Source of the DNA: JAPHSX01 sp039714395
Lineage (GTDB): Bacteria; Pseudomonadota; Gammaproteobacteria; Thiohalomonadales; Thiohalomonadaceae
Assembly: GCA_039714395.1 (NCBI GenBank)
Contig: JBDLJH010000018.1
Span: forward strand, 1 to 64,000
Direction of reading: 5' to 3'
Length of the DNA: 64,000 nucleotides
The position numbers were made by a program, and so were the translations under genes. How positions within the stretch are numbered: the stretch's first letter is position 1; each line of letters opens with the position of its first letter. Under the pieces are notes generated by a model that saw nothing but the letters and a program-made list of their open reading frames with translations, had not been told where the DNA came from and made no database searches. Positions 18,592 through 26,096 of the stretch are shown here, one piece after another.

Positions 18592-18621
18592 TTGTTCCCC
18601 CAGGGGTACAACGGTTAAAAT
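18592..18621 (+). promoter_or_regulatory. possible promoter for rpsO-pnp
   Basis: TTGTTC at 18592-18597 and TAAAAT at 18616-18621 with 18-bp spacing in the 99-base gap between truB and rpsO. In E. coli rpsO has its own promoter at this position. The match is moderate, so this is tentative. Confidence 0.4.
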
Positions 18622-18663
18622 ACGCGTTTACATTTTGACTACCAGTGTAGGAGTAGTACCCAA

Positions 18664-18933
18664 ATGTCTCTGACTAACGAGCAAAAAGCCAATATCGTCA
18701 AGGAATATGGCAAAAGCGAAAGTGATACCGGTTCTTCTGAGGTTCAGATTGCCCTGTTATCTGCCAATATCGACGCCCTTTCCGGCCACTTTAAAGAACA
18801 CATCCATGACCACCACTCACGCCGTGGTCTGCTGCGTATGGTTAGCCAGCGCCGCAAGCTTCTCGATTACCTGAAGAAGAAAGATCTTGAGGGCTATCGT
18901 GCACTCATCGCCAGCCTTGGTCTGCGTAAGTAA
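18664..18933 (+). CDS. rpsO: 30S ribosomal protein S15
   Basis: Primary 16S rRNA-binding protein of the platform of the 30S subunit. The 89-residue product is full length and shows the family core SGHFKEHIHDHHSRRGLLRMVSQRRKLLDYLK. It is preceded by GTAGGAGTAG as ribosome-binding site. It lies between truB and pnp, as in E. coli, where S15 also represses its own translation; whether that leader structure exists here was not determined. Confidence 0.98.
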   Translation: MSLTNEQKANIVKEYGKSESDTGSSEVQIALLSANIDALSGHFKEHIHDHHSRRGLLRMVSQRRKLLDYLKKKDLEGYRALIASLGLRK

Positions 18934-18973
18934 ATACAAGGGTCTTCTGTAAACAACCAAGAAGGGATCAGCC

Positions 18974-21058
18974 GTGACGCCAATCAAGAAAGAGTTTCAG
19001 TACGGAGAGCACACTATCAAACTGGAGACGGGTGAAATTGCCCGTCAGGCCAGCGGTGCTGTAATGGCCAGTATGGGAGATACTACGGTTCTGGTAACCG
19101 TGGTTGCTGCCAAGAAGGCCACCACGGGTCGGGATTTCTTTCCCCTCACCGTCGACTATCAGGAGAAGACCTACGCTGCGGGTAAGATCCCGGGCGGGTT
19201 CTTCCGCCGTGAAGGTCGACTCGGTGAGCACGAGACCCTGACCTCTCGTCTGATTGACCGTCCTATCCGTCCACTCTTTCCTGAGGGCTTCCTCAACGAA
19301 ACCCAGGTGATTGCCACGGTTGTTTCCCTCGACCCCGAAGTCAGTGCCGACATCGTAGCGATGATCGGCACCTCGGCGGCACTGGCTGTCTCCGGCGTAC
19401 CGTTCAACGGTCCGCTGGGTGCGGCACGTGTCGGCTTTATCGACGGCAACTACGTTCTCAGCCCCAGTAAGGCACAACTGGAAGAGTCCAAGCTCGACCT
19501 GATGGTTGCCGGTACTGAAAAAGCGGTACTAATGGTGGAGTCCGAGGCCGACTGCCTGAGCGAGGAGCAGATGCTTGGTGCGGTGATGTTCGGTCACGAG
19601 CATCTACAGACCGTGATCAAGGCGATCAGTGAGCTAGCTGTTGAGGCCGGCACACAGGCCTGGGACTGGCAGGCACCGGAAAAGGACCATTCCGCTGAAA
19701 ATGCGGTTGAGTCCGAGGCCGCTGGCGGCTTTACCGAGGCTTACCAGATCACAGAAAAGATGGCACGTTATGACCGCCTGAGCGAAATTCGTTCCTCCAT
19801 TGTCGATAAGCTTTGTGCTGGCGATGATGGCATGGACGAGGGCAAGGTTCGTGAGGCCATTGAAGCGCTGGAGAGTAAAACGGTACGTGGTCGTATCATC
19901 AGTGGCGAGCTTCGTATTGATGGTCGTGATACCCGCACCGTGCGTCCTATTACCATTCGTACCGGCGTTCTGCCGCGTACCCATGGTTCGGCCCTGTTCA
20001 CCCGTGGCGAGACCCAGGCACTGGTAGTCACCACCCTGGGTACCGCCCGTGATGCACAGATCATTGATGCACTGGACGGAGAGCGTAAAGAGAAGTTTAT
20101 GCTTCACTACAACTTCCCTCCCTACAGTGTTGGTGAGACCGGTCGTGTCGGTAGTCCCAAGCGTCGCGAGATCGGTCATGGCCGTTTAGCCAAGCGTGGT
20201 GTTGCCGCCGTCGTGCCTACCGGTGACGACTACCCCTACACCCTGCGCGTGGTCTCCGAGATCACCGAGTCTAACGGCTCCAGCTCCATGGCCTCGGTCT
20301 GTGGTAGCTGCCTCTCCATGATGGATGCCGGTGTGCCGATTAAGGCACCGGTTGCCGGCGTGGCGATGGGTCTGATCAAAGAGGGCGACAAATTTGCCGT
20401 TCTTACCGATATCCTCGGTGACGAGGATCATCTTGGCGACATGGACTTCAAGGTGGCGGGTACCAACGACGGTATCACCGCGCTGCAGATGGATATCAAG
20501 ATCGACGGCATCACCAAAGAGATTATGGAAGCAGCATTGGACCAGGCCAAAGAAGGCCGTCTGCATATCCTCGGTGAGATGAACAAGGCGTTGCCCAAGC
20601 CGCGTGAAGATGTCTCTGACTATGCACCGCACTTCATCACCTTCAAGATCAATCCCGACAAGATCCGTGACGTGATCGGCAAGGGTGGCGCGACCATTCG
20701 CTCCCTCACCGAAGAGACCGGCGCAGGCATCGATATTAGCGATGACGGTACCGTCAAGGTCTCCTCAGTCGATAGCATTGCCGGTAAAGAGGCACAGCGT
20801 CGTATCGAGCAGCTCACCGCCGATGTTGAAGTGGGCAAGATCTACGAGGGTCGCGTTAACAAACTGATGGACTTTGGTGCATTCGTTAACGTATTGCCCG
20901 GCAAGGATGGTCTGGTTCATATCTCTCAGATCTCCGATGAGCGTGTCGAGAAGGTAAGTGACAAGCTTTCCGAGGGCGATATCATCAAGGTCAAGGTGCT
21001 TGAGATCGACAAGCAGGGACGTATCCGTCTTAGCATGAAGGCGGTAACTGCTGAGTAA
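18974..21058 (+). CDS. pnp: polyribonucleotide nucleotidyltransferase (PNPase)
   Basis: 3'-5' phosphorolytic exoribonuclease of the RNA degradosome. The 694 residues contain two RNase PH domains (FFRREGRLGEHETLTSRLIDRPIRPLFPEG in the first, GETQALVVTTLGT and SSSMASVCGSCLSMMDAGVP in the second), then a KH domain (IGKGGATIRSLTEETG) and an S1 domain (YEGRVNKLMDFGAFV). The start is GTG after AAGAAGGGA. A 40-base gap separates it from rpsO. A strong terminator follows. Confidence 0.97.
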   Translation: MTPIKKEFQYGEHTIKLETGEIARQASGAVMASMGDTTVLVTVVAAKKATTGRDFFPLTVDYQEKTYAAGKIPGGFFRREGRLGEHETLTSRLIDRPIRPLFPEGFLNETQVIATVVSLDPEVSADIVAMIGTSAALAVSGVPFNGPLGAARVGFIDGNYVLSPSKAQLEESKLDLMVAGTEKAVLMVESEADCLSEEQMLGAVMFGHEHLQTVIKAISELAVEAGTQAWDWQAPEKDHSAENAVESEAAGGFTEAYQITEKMARYDRLSEIRSSIVDKLCAGDDGMDEGKVREAIEALESKTVRGRIISGELRIDGRDTRTVRPITIRTGVLPRTHGSALFTRGETQALVVTTLGTARDAQIIDALDGERKEKFMLHYNFPPYSVGETGRVGSPKRREIGHGRLAKRGVAAVVPTGDDYPYTLRVVSEITESNGSSSMASVCGSCLSMMDAGVPIKAPVAGVAMGLIKEGDKFAVLTDILGDEDHLGDMDFKVAGTNDGITALQMDIKIDGITKEIMEAALDQAKEGRLHILGEMNKALPKPREDVSDYAPHFITFKINPDKIRDVIGKGGATIRSLTEETGAGIDISDDGTVKVSSVDSIAGKEAQRRIEQLTADVEVGKIYEGRVNKLMDFGAFVNVLPGKDGLVHISQISDERVEKVSDKLSEGDIIKVKVLEIDKQGRIRLSMKAVTAE

Positions 21059-21080
21059 ATTTAGTAGTTGTATCGCAGAT

Positions 21081-21109
21081 AAAAGGGGCCTTACGGCCCC
21101 TTTTGTTTT
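21081..21109 (+). terminator. Rho-independent terminator after pnp
   Basis: An AAAAGGGGCC / GGCCCCTTTT stem with a TTAC loop followed by GTTTT, starting 23 bases after the pnp stop. It closes the metY-pnp transcription unit and may also act on the opposite strand because of the flanking A and T runs. Confidence 0.92.
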
Positions 21110-21165
21110 GCTGTATGTTTATAGCCATAACAACAGACAATGTATGATCTCTTGATGGGGTAGAC

Positions 21166-21705
21166 GTGATTAAAAAATTACAAAGCTTTGTACACCAGTA
21201 TGACCCGGACGTGCGTCTTATCGTCTCGGCTATCTGTCTGTTTTGCTCGCTTTATATTGCGCTGCATCGCTCTGCATGGGCCATTCCATTCTTTATTGTC
21301 TCCGCCCTGTTGCTGATTGATGTGCTGCGCAATAGCAGTGTCTGGTATGGGTTTAGTGCCTTTCGCCGGGGTGACATAACCGCAGTTAACTATGCCCTGC
21401 AACAGGTACGCTGGCCGCAACGACTCAGCCCGCAAAGTCTTGCTTACTATAACTGGCTTAAAGGGGTCAAAGATGTCGCCGACCAGCGTTACGCCGCAGC
21501 CAAGGTTCACCTGCTGGTGGCTATCAACGGCGATCTAAAGACACAAAATGATCGCAGCCTGTTGCACTGTCTACTCACCGAGATCTCCCTGCAGGAAGAG
21601 GATAGTGATACCGCTCGCGAGCATCTTAAACATGCGGCGGCACTGGAACATCATCCGGAGGTGGATCGTATCATTCAATCTCTTCGACAGCGTATCCCAG
21701 GCTAG
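21166..21705 (+). CDS. hypothetical membrane protein with TPR-like C-terminal part
   Basis: A 179-residue protein of unknown function starting with GTG. Residues 18-54 form two closely spaced hydrophobic segments; the rest is soluble and helical. Stretches such as AYYNWLKGVKDVADQRYAAAKVHLLVAI and SLLHCLLTEISLQEEDSDTAREHLKHAAAL have the spacing of tetratricopeptide-like helix pairs. The likely topology is a membrane anchor with a cytoplasmic TPR-like domain for protein contacts. It has its own region after the pnp terminator and no clear operon partner. Confidence 0.7.
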   Translation: MIKKLQSFVHQYDPDVRLIVSAICLFCSLYIALHRSAWAIPFFIVSALLLIDVLRNSSVWYGFSAFRRGDITAVNYALQQVRWPQRLSPQSLAYYNWLKGVKDVADQRYAAAKVHLLVAINGDLKTQNDRSLLHCLLTEISLQEEDSDTAREHLKHAAALEHHPEVDRIIQSLRQRIPG

Positions 21706-21707
21706 TC

Positions 21708-21824
21708 ATGGAGAGACCCGCATCACTGGCCGGTTCACTGCAGTTGCTGGCGCATAATCTCTATCGTGCCGGACAGTTGTTTGATGGCTGTGCAATCACA
21801 CTGGAGGGAGTGCGGGAGGATTAA
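21708..21824 (+). CDS. possible 38-residue small ORF
   Basis: An ATG two bases after the preceding stop opens a 38-codon frame (MERPASLAGSLQLLAHNLYR… ending VRED). The codon choice resembles that of its neighbours and the close spacing suggests translational coupling. It resembles no family I can name; it could also be a chance ORF or the 5' remnant of a lost gene. Confidence 0.25.
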   Translation: MERPASLAGSLQLLAHNLYRAGQLFDGCAITLEGVRED

Positions 21825-21834
21825 CCGTACGGCT

Positions 21835-22656
21835 CTAGTATCCCCACATCCCCTCAAGCAGTTCCGCATGCCCCTTATACTCTTCAGCCGAGGTGGCGAC
21901 AAAACCTTCAGTGTTCAGTCCCTCCAGGATCTTCTTCCCCTGGTCGCTATTAGGTAGTTCAAGCAATGTCTGCCTTATCTTCTCCCTCGTTTCAGGATCC
22001 AGCTTCGCCGAGGCACTGATGGCGGGGGCCGGTACCTGGTCGGTCGCTTCCATACTGTTAAAACCGTCATAGCGGCCAACAATGGATGTGGGGATCATCG
22101 CGCCATCAACCTCTACCCGATTGAGCATTTCGGCAGCGCTAACCGAGTCGTTTGTTGCGATGAGGATCGGCTGGCGTAGTGGGTTGGGGAAGAGCTTGTA
22201 AAGCCAGAGGGCACCCAGGGCGGGTGAGGGGGTGGTAGCGATGCGCTTGGCGATCAACTCCTTGGGCTCGAAGACCATCAGGTCACTATGGGTGACCAGG
22301 GTGTAACTGACCACGCTCGGAAACTTAACCAGTACTTGATACTGCCTCTTCTGGATGCGGTAGTCGGTAAAGTGGGGGCCATCCAGGATCAGGTCATACT
22401 CTTCACGCTGCGTCGCGTTCCAGTGGGCAAAGAGGTTTTTGTTGTTGACGAATTTGATGCTATGGCCGGTGGCCTGCTGCAAGAGTTTTATCAGCGGCAT
22501 ATAGGCCTTGAGGGTCTCATCCGGGGGCAGTATCGGGTGGACGACAAAGCTCAACTCGGCCGCACGGCTGGTGTGGCTGAGGGTGAGCATGAGCAGCAAG
22601 GTGATGGCCGTTGCTGCACGGCGAGATATCGAATTGGATGCAACTCCTCTCATCAT
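21835..22656 (-). CDS. PhnD-like periplasmic substrate-binding protein
   Basis: A 273-residue protein with an N-terminal signal peptide (ISRRAATAITLLLMLTLS… cleaved after about SRAA). It then shows the phosphate/phosphonate-binding fold: LSFVVHPILPPDETLKAYMPLIKLLQQATG, EYDLILDGPHFTDYR and ALWLYKLFP. This is the PhnD/periplasmic-binding-protein-like domain also used as a stand-alone sensor. No ABC transporter gene is adjacent, so a sensory or orphan binding role is as likely as uptake. Two ATGs are adjacent; GGGGG lies a few bases upstream as ribosome-binding site. Confidence 0.75.
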   Translation of the reverse strand: MMRGVASNSISRRAATAITLLLMLTLSHTSRAAELSFVVHPILPPDETLKAYMPLIKLLQQATGHSIKFVNNKNLFAHWNATQREEYDLILDGPHFTDYRIQKRQYQVLVKFPSVVSYTLVTHSDLMVFEPKELIAKRIATTPSPALGALWLYKLFPNPLRQPILIATNDSVSAAEMLNRVEVDGAMIPTSIVGRYDGFNSMEATDQVPAPAISASAKLDPETREKIRQTLLELPNSDQGKKILEGLNTEGFVATSAEEYKGHAELLEGMWGY

Positions 22657-23197
22657 GGTTTCCCCCGTTGTTATATCTGTATGTTCTTATATGGCCATTA
22701 ATTTCCTTAATTGTTATAAGGATGACACAATTTGGGTGTAGGAGGAAAGGGGGAGCTTGTGTCGCTGGCGTGACGGGGTGAACTAATGCGGGGGGGGCGC
22801 GCCCCTGTGCAGGTGACACTGTTGTTTCGGCAAAAGTGTTCAAAATCATCCCCGACGGCTTGTCGCTGAGCGATTCTCTGTGCGTTTCGTCCGCTGAAGG
22901 GCTTTGCAGAAGGGGCTATTCTTCCCTACAAACGCTCACCATCCATGGCTCGTCCCTTAGGGCCTGTTCTCCAGTGAAGTTCAGTGCCCGGCTGCACCGA
23001 ACGGGAGTGGCCCTTCGTTAAATGGTTTTAGGAATATCGAGCACTTTTCAGCCTTGTATATTTCTGGTGCAAGGCTACTTCATCCATGTTTCAACAACTC
23101 TGACCCCTTGATCGAGATTATACTGTCAATACTTGATGTAAGCAGTAGAGCGAAGATTTTCGAATTAAGATCTTATCTTGTGTGGGGGGGAGGAATC
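22657..23197. other. 540-bp intergenic region without a recognisable gene
   Basis: Divergent promoter region between the PhnD-like gene (minus) and the lipoprotein gene (plus). It contains a G-run followed by a perfect 12-bp palindrome GGGGCGCGCCCC at 22794-22805. An open frame at 22836-23021 shows no family resemblance and I do not call it a gene. GGGGGGGAGG just before 23198 is a strong ribosome-binding site for the next gene. Otherwise nothing identifiable. Confidence 0.6.
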
Positions 23198-24427
23198 ATG
23201 TGGTCATCAGCAACGTCGCGTTCACGAGCTAAACGAGTGATAGGGATCTCCCTACTCTCCGCATTGCTGGGGTGTGCGCCCGCTTATCAGGAAATGGTGA
23301 TTGCACATAAAAGTGTCGATGTTTGTTGCGGCTCGTTGAGTGAAATCAGCTATCAGATCGTTGAGGTGGGCGAATCTGGCAGCTACAAGATCGATGCTAA
23401 ATCCCCAGCGTTTGTGTTTAAAGGTGGAAAAAGCTATTTCAAGGCGTTTGAGCTTCCCCTTTATCAAGTCCCATACCACATATCGATCAATAGCTATGGC
23501 CTAGATGATGGCTCGGGGCCAAAAAATCTGTACATATTTCACCCAGAGATTATTACGCTGGATAAAGGTTTCAATGTTGTTCGTCGTATTCCCGCAGAGC
23601 GTATGCAAGTATCGGATGCCAGTCTTGGAGAGACCGCAAAGATATCAATGTCGGCGGTTCAGGTAAGGATAGGCATTCAGTTATCGATCGCAAAGCATAA
23701 TCGAAATGAAAAATATTTCATTATTGCCACCTCAGGTAAGAGATTAGGTGGTGATACGGTATTTTCTCGCCCCTTCTCGTATATGGGTAACGTCGTCATG
23801 AAGAATGCCCCCACGGGCGTTGTTCATGTGGAGTTGCTTTCCCCGGTACAGAGAAATGCGCTGTTACGAAAAAAGTGGATCTCTGTGTATGAATCGATTG
23901 ATTCCGGGCGGCATTATCACGGCAAGGGGGTTGCTGTTGCAGCACCACAAAACAGTAACTATCGCTTCAAGAACCGCTCCTATGTAAAATACGGCACTCC
24001 TACAACAGACCTCGATTTTATCAGTTACATGGATTCTGGTGTGGGGCGAGCCTTTGTTAAGGCCTATTACCTGGGAACCGCGTATCGCGACTTAAGTGCA
24101 GAACAGACGCTAGCGTTTGTTCAAGAACTTGCTGAGAAATCCCATCGCAAAACGCTAGAAAAGGTTGCAATCAGGAGTTCGACGATAGATATCTCCGAAA
24201 ACGTGTGCCACCGAATTGACTTTTCGGCTGTCGATCCCAAGCAGTCTGCACTTCCCACAAAGGGTTACGATATTTTATGTGTTCACCCAGCGTGGCAGGA
24301 GGGCTCACGCCCTTTGGTTGTGCGAGTTGGTGCAAATTATCTGTATGGCCTAGATGAGGATTCAGTACCTTTCCCCAATGAGCTGAAGAACTTCTATCAG
24401 ACGGTGAAATTTACGCCAATAGACTAA
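23198..24427 (+). CDS. MalM-like lipoprotein (tentative)
   Basis: Predicted 409-residue lipoprotein. I start it at the ATG at 23198, preceded by a strong GGGGGGGAGG ribosome-binding site, which gives a signal peptide with the lipobox LLGC. A TTG start at 23054 would add 48 residues that spoil the signal. Residues about 45-200 (CCGSLSEISY, FVFKGGKSYFKAFELPLYQ, IFHPEIITLDKGFNVVR, EKYFIIATSGKRLGGDT) resemble the MalM family, periplasmic proteins of unknown molecular function. The C-terminal half is unassigned. No maltose genes are nearby, so a role in sugar uptake is not supported. It is likely anchored in the outer membrane. Confidence 0.6.
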   Translation: MWSSATSRSRAKRVIGISLLSALLGCAPAYQEMVIAHKSVDVCCGSLSEISYQIVEVGESGSYKIDAKSPAFVFKGGKSYFKAFELPLYQVPYHISINSYGLDDGSGPKNLYIFHPEIITLDKGFNVVRRIPAERMQVSDASLGETAKISMSAVQVRIGIQLSIAKHNRNEKYFIIATSGKRLGGDTVFSRPFSYMGNVVMKNAPTGVVHVELLSPVQRNALLRKKWISVYESIDSGRHYHGKGVAVAAPQNSNYRFKNRSYVKYGTPTTDLDFISYMDSGVGRAFVKAYYLGTAYRDLSAEQTLAFVQELAEKSHRKTLEKVAIRSSTIDISENVCHRIDFSAVDPKQSALPTKGYDILCVHPAWQEGSRPLVVRVGANYLYGLDEDSVPFPNELKNFYQTVKFTPID

Positions 24428-24479
24428 TCGGCTGGGAAAAATGGCAGTTTAGAGGTCATGTTCAATTTGCTGACATGTA

Positions 24480-25463
24480 CTACCCAATGTACTGCCTCAC
24501 ATAAATCATCGTCACCAGCAGGATGAGTGATAAAATCCAGATAAAGATGTAACTCATCATCGACTGTCTTGCCTGCTGCTTCTCCAGCCAGGTCCTTGGC
24601 TTAACCCCCTTGAACATGAAGACCAGTTTAGCGGCGAGGTTGACGCTAACGATATTGATCAGCAGCAGCAGCGTAGCCCCGTAGGCCAGCTGCCATTCGC
24701 CCTGGCCAATCATCATGCCGATGACAGCGGTGGGGGGGAGCAGGGCGACGGCAACCATCACCCCAACCAGTACACTGGACAGTCCGGTAGTGAGCGAGAT
24801 CACCGCCGCGGCCCCGGAGGCGAAGGCCAGTGCAATGGTATCGAGTCCCGCCTCGGTACGGCTTAGTACCTCATGGCTGTAGCTGACGCTAGGCCAGAGT
24901 TTACCTATAGCGACAGAGATGATGAGTGCCAGGGACAGACCACTGACACCGGTCTTGAATGCCTGCCACATCAACCGGGAATCACCCAGTGCAGTGCCGA
25001 GTGCAAGGGCAAGGTTGGGGCCGAGCAGGGGGGCGATCACCATGGCGCCGATGATCACCGCCGGATTGTTCTCCAACAGGCCGATGGTGGCAACGATAGT
25101 GGAGAGGAATACCAGCAGCAGGAAGGTGCCATCTAAGCGTGTCCCAGCGTGGATCTCGTTATAGAGCTCTTCACGGGTAGTAACAGCACCCTGGCTACCA
25201 CTGCTCTCGTCAGTCTCCTCACTACGTGGCAGTGCGATCTCCAGCGGATAAACCAGAATGCGAGACTCCTCACTGCTACCAAGTCGTGCCTGCAGTGCAT
25301 CAAGCAGTTGCTGACGATGTTCTGGTGAGATGAGAATACGTACCGCCTGACGCTCGTCTTCGTTGACAGGCCCCAGCCAATGGTCAGAGGCACCGCTCTC
25401 TCGTGCCAAGCGGCGCACCGCCTCAATATGTCCCTCGCGGGTAATGACTTCCACTACCTTCAT
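24480..25463 (-). CDS. DUF389 family membrane protein
   Basis: A 327-residue protein. Residues 1-110 form a soluble domain beginning MKVVEVITREGHIEAVRRLA. The rest has about six transmembrane helices with the family motifs NPAVIIGAMVIAPLLGPNLA and GLSSVLVGVMVAVALLPPTAV. This is the TIGR00341/DUF389 family, whose function is unknown although distant relationship to transporters has been suggested. A perfect 9-bp hairpin ends three bases upstream of the start codon, where a ribosome-binding site would normally sit. Confidence 0.85.
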   Translation of the reverse strand: MKVVEVITREGHIEAVRRLARESGASDHWLGPVNEDERQAVRILISPEHRQQLLDALQARLGSSEESRILVYPLEIALPRSEETDESSGSQGAVTTREELYNEIHAGTRLDGTFLLLVFLSTIVATIGLLENNPAVIIGAMVIAPLLGPNLALALGTALGDSRLMWQAFKTGVSGLSLALIISVAIGKLWPSVSYSHEVLSRTEAGLDTIALAFASGAAAVISLTTGLSSVLVGVMVAVALLPPTAVIGMMIGQGEWQLAYGATLLLLINIVSVNLAAKLVFMFKGVKPRTWLEKQQARQSMMSYIFIWILSLILLVTMIYVRQYIG

Positions 25464-25465
25464 GC

Positions 25466-25486
25466 GCCCAGCATATCATGCTGGGC
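25466..25486 (-). promoter_or_regulatory. hairpin covering the ribosome-binding region of the DUF389 gene
   Basis: GCCCAGCAT-ATC-ATGCTGGGC is a perfect 9-bp inverted repeat with a 3-base loop. Transcribed with the DUF389 gene it would end two bases before its ATG (25463). It may sequester the initiation region or terminate antisense transcription. No T-run follows on either strand, so it is not a classical terminator. Confidence 0.5.
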
Positions 25487-25609
25487 AGTCGAGAGTCTGG
25501 AGTCGCTAGTCGCTAGTCGCTAGTCGCTAGTCGCTAGTCGTTAGTTGGGAGTCACTAATCTTTAGTCGACTTTGGACTAGTGACTTTCAACTTGAGACTA
25601 ACAACTCCA
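25487..25609. repeat. head-to-head GACTNNN heptamer array (copy 1)
   Basis: Strict 7-bp phasing: AGTCNNN units from 25487 (five identical AGTCGCT units at 25501-25535, then variants), converging on the palindrome AGTCGACT at 25564-25571, then GACTNNN units (GACTTTG, GACTAGT, GACTTTC, AACTTGA, GACTAAC). The constant tetranucleotide is retained while the trinucleotide varies. It lies upstream of the four-helix-bundle gene. Confidence 0.9.
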
Positions 25610-25642
25610 CCCGATAGACTGCGCCTTCTCAATATGTAAAAC

Positions 25643-25996
25643 ATGGAGGTTTTAAAGCGATTTGAGGATATGGATGTCTGGAAACATGCTTCTCGACTTT
25701 CTGTTGAGATATACAGGGAGTTGGCGGGACTGAAAGATTATGGTTTCAGAGATCAGATCACACGTTCTGGCCTCTCTGCCCCAAGCAGCATTGCTGAGGG
25801 ATTCGGGCGTGAGACCGACAAGGAGAAACGCAATTTCCTGAATTACGCCAGGGGTTCTTGTGCTGAACTCCTCACGCAGGTCTATATTGGTATTGAGATC
25901 GGTTATGTACCGCGTGAGGTAGGGACGCAGTGGGTAGTTGAATCAAGAGAGATTTCCGCAATGCTTACAGGGCTGATGAAATACCTTAAGCCCTAA
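25643..25996 (+). CDS. four-helix-bundle protein (S23/IVP-like)
   Basis: A 117-residue protein of the four-helix-bundle family first found encoded in 23S rRNA intervening sequences. Family signatures: FEDMDVWKHASRLSVEIYREL at the start, YGFRDQITRSGLSAPSSIAEGFGRETDKE in the centre, FLNYARGSCAELLTQVYIG near the end. The molecular function is not established. It is flanked on both sides by phased heptamer arrays in opposite arrangement (25487-25609 and 26006-26033), so gene plus arrays may be one element. No rRNA is nearby. Confidence 0.88.
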   Translation: MEVLKRFEDMDVWKHASRLSVEIYRELAGLKDYGFRDQITRSGLSAPSSIAEGFGRETDKEKRNFLNYARGSCAELLTQVYIGIEIGYVPREVGTQWVVESREISAMLTGLMKYLKP

Positions 25997-26005
25997 GTGT
26001 TATCA

Positions 26006-26033
26006 GACTCCCGACTAGCGACTTGGGACTTAT
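26006..26033. repeat. GACTNNN heptamer array (copy 2)
   Basis: Four perfectly phased units GACTCCC, GACTAGC, GACTTGG, GACTTAT starting nine bases after the stop of the four-helix-bundle gene. Confidence 0.85.
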
Positions 26034-26058
26034 GTCCAGGATGGGCGGTATGCCGCGG

Positions 26059-26080
26059 GCGCAAGGATGCGCAGGAGCGG
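26059..26080. repeat. GCGCAAGGATGCGC half-element
   Basis: The stretch GCGCAAGGATGCGC followed by AGGAGCGG also occurs, with one change, at 55810-55831. There the left side completes a longer hairpin (CCGCTCC…GGAGCGG). Here only the right half is well kept. Both copies lie next to a heptamer unit (CGACT). Confidence 0.6.
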
Positions 26081-26096
26081 TAACGACTGAGATTCT

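Noticed and set aside
22836..23021. 61-codon open frame in the gap upstream of the lipoprotein gene
   Set aside because: No ribosome-binding site, no family resemblance and unusual composition; treated as non-coding.
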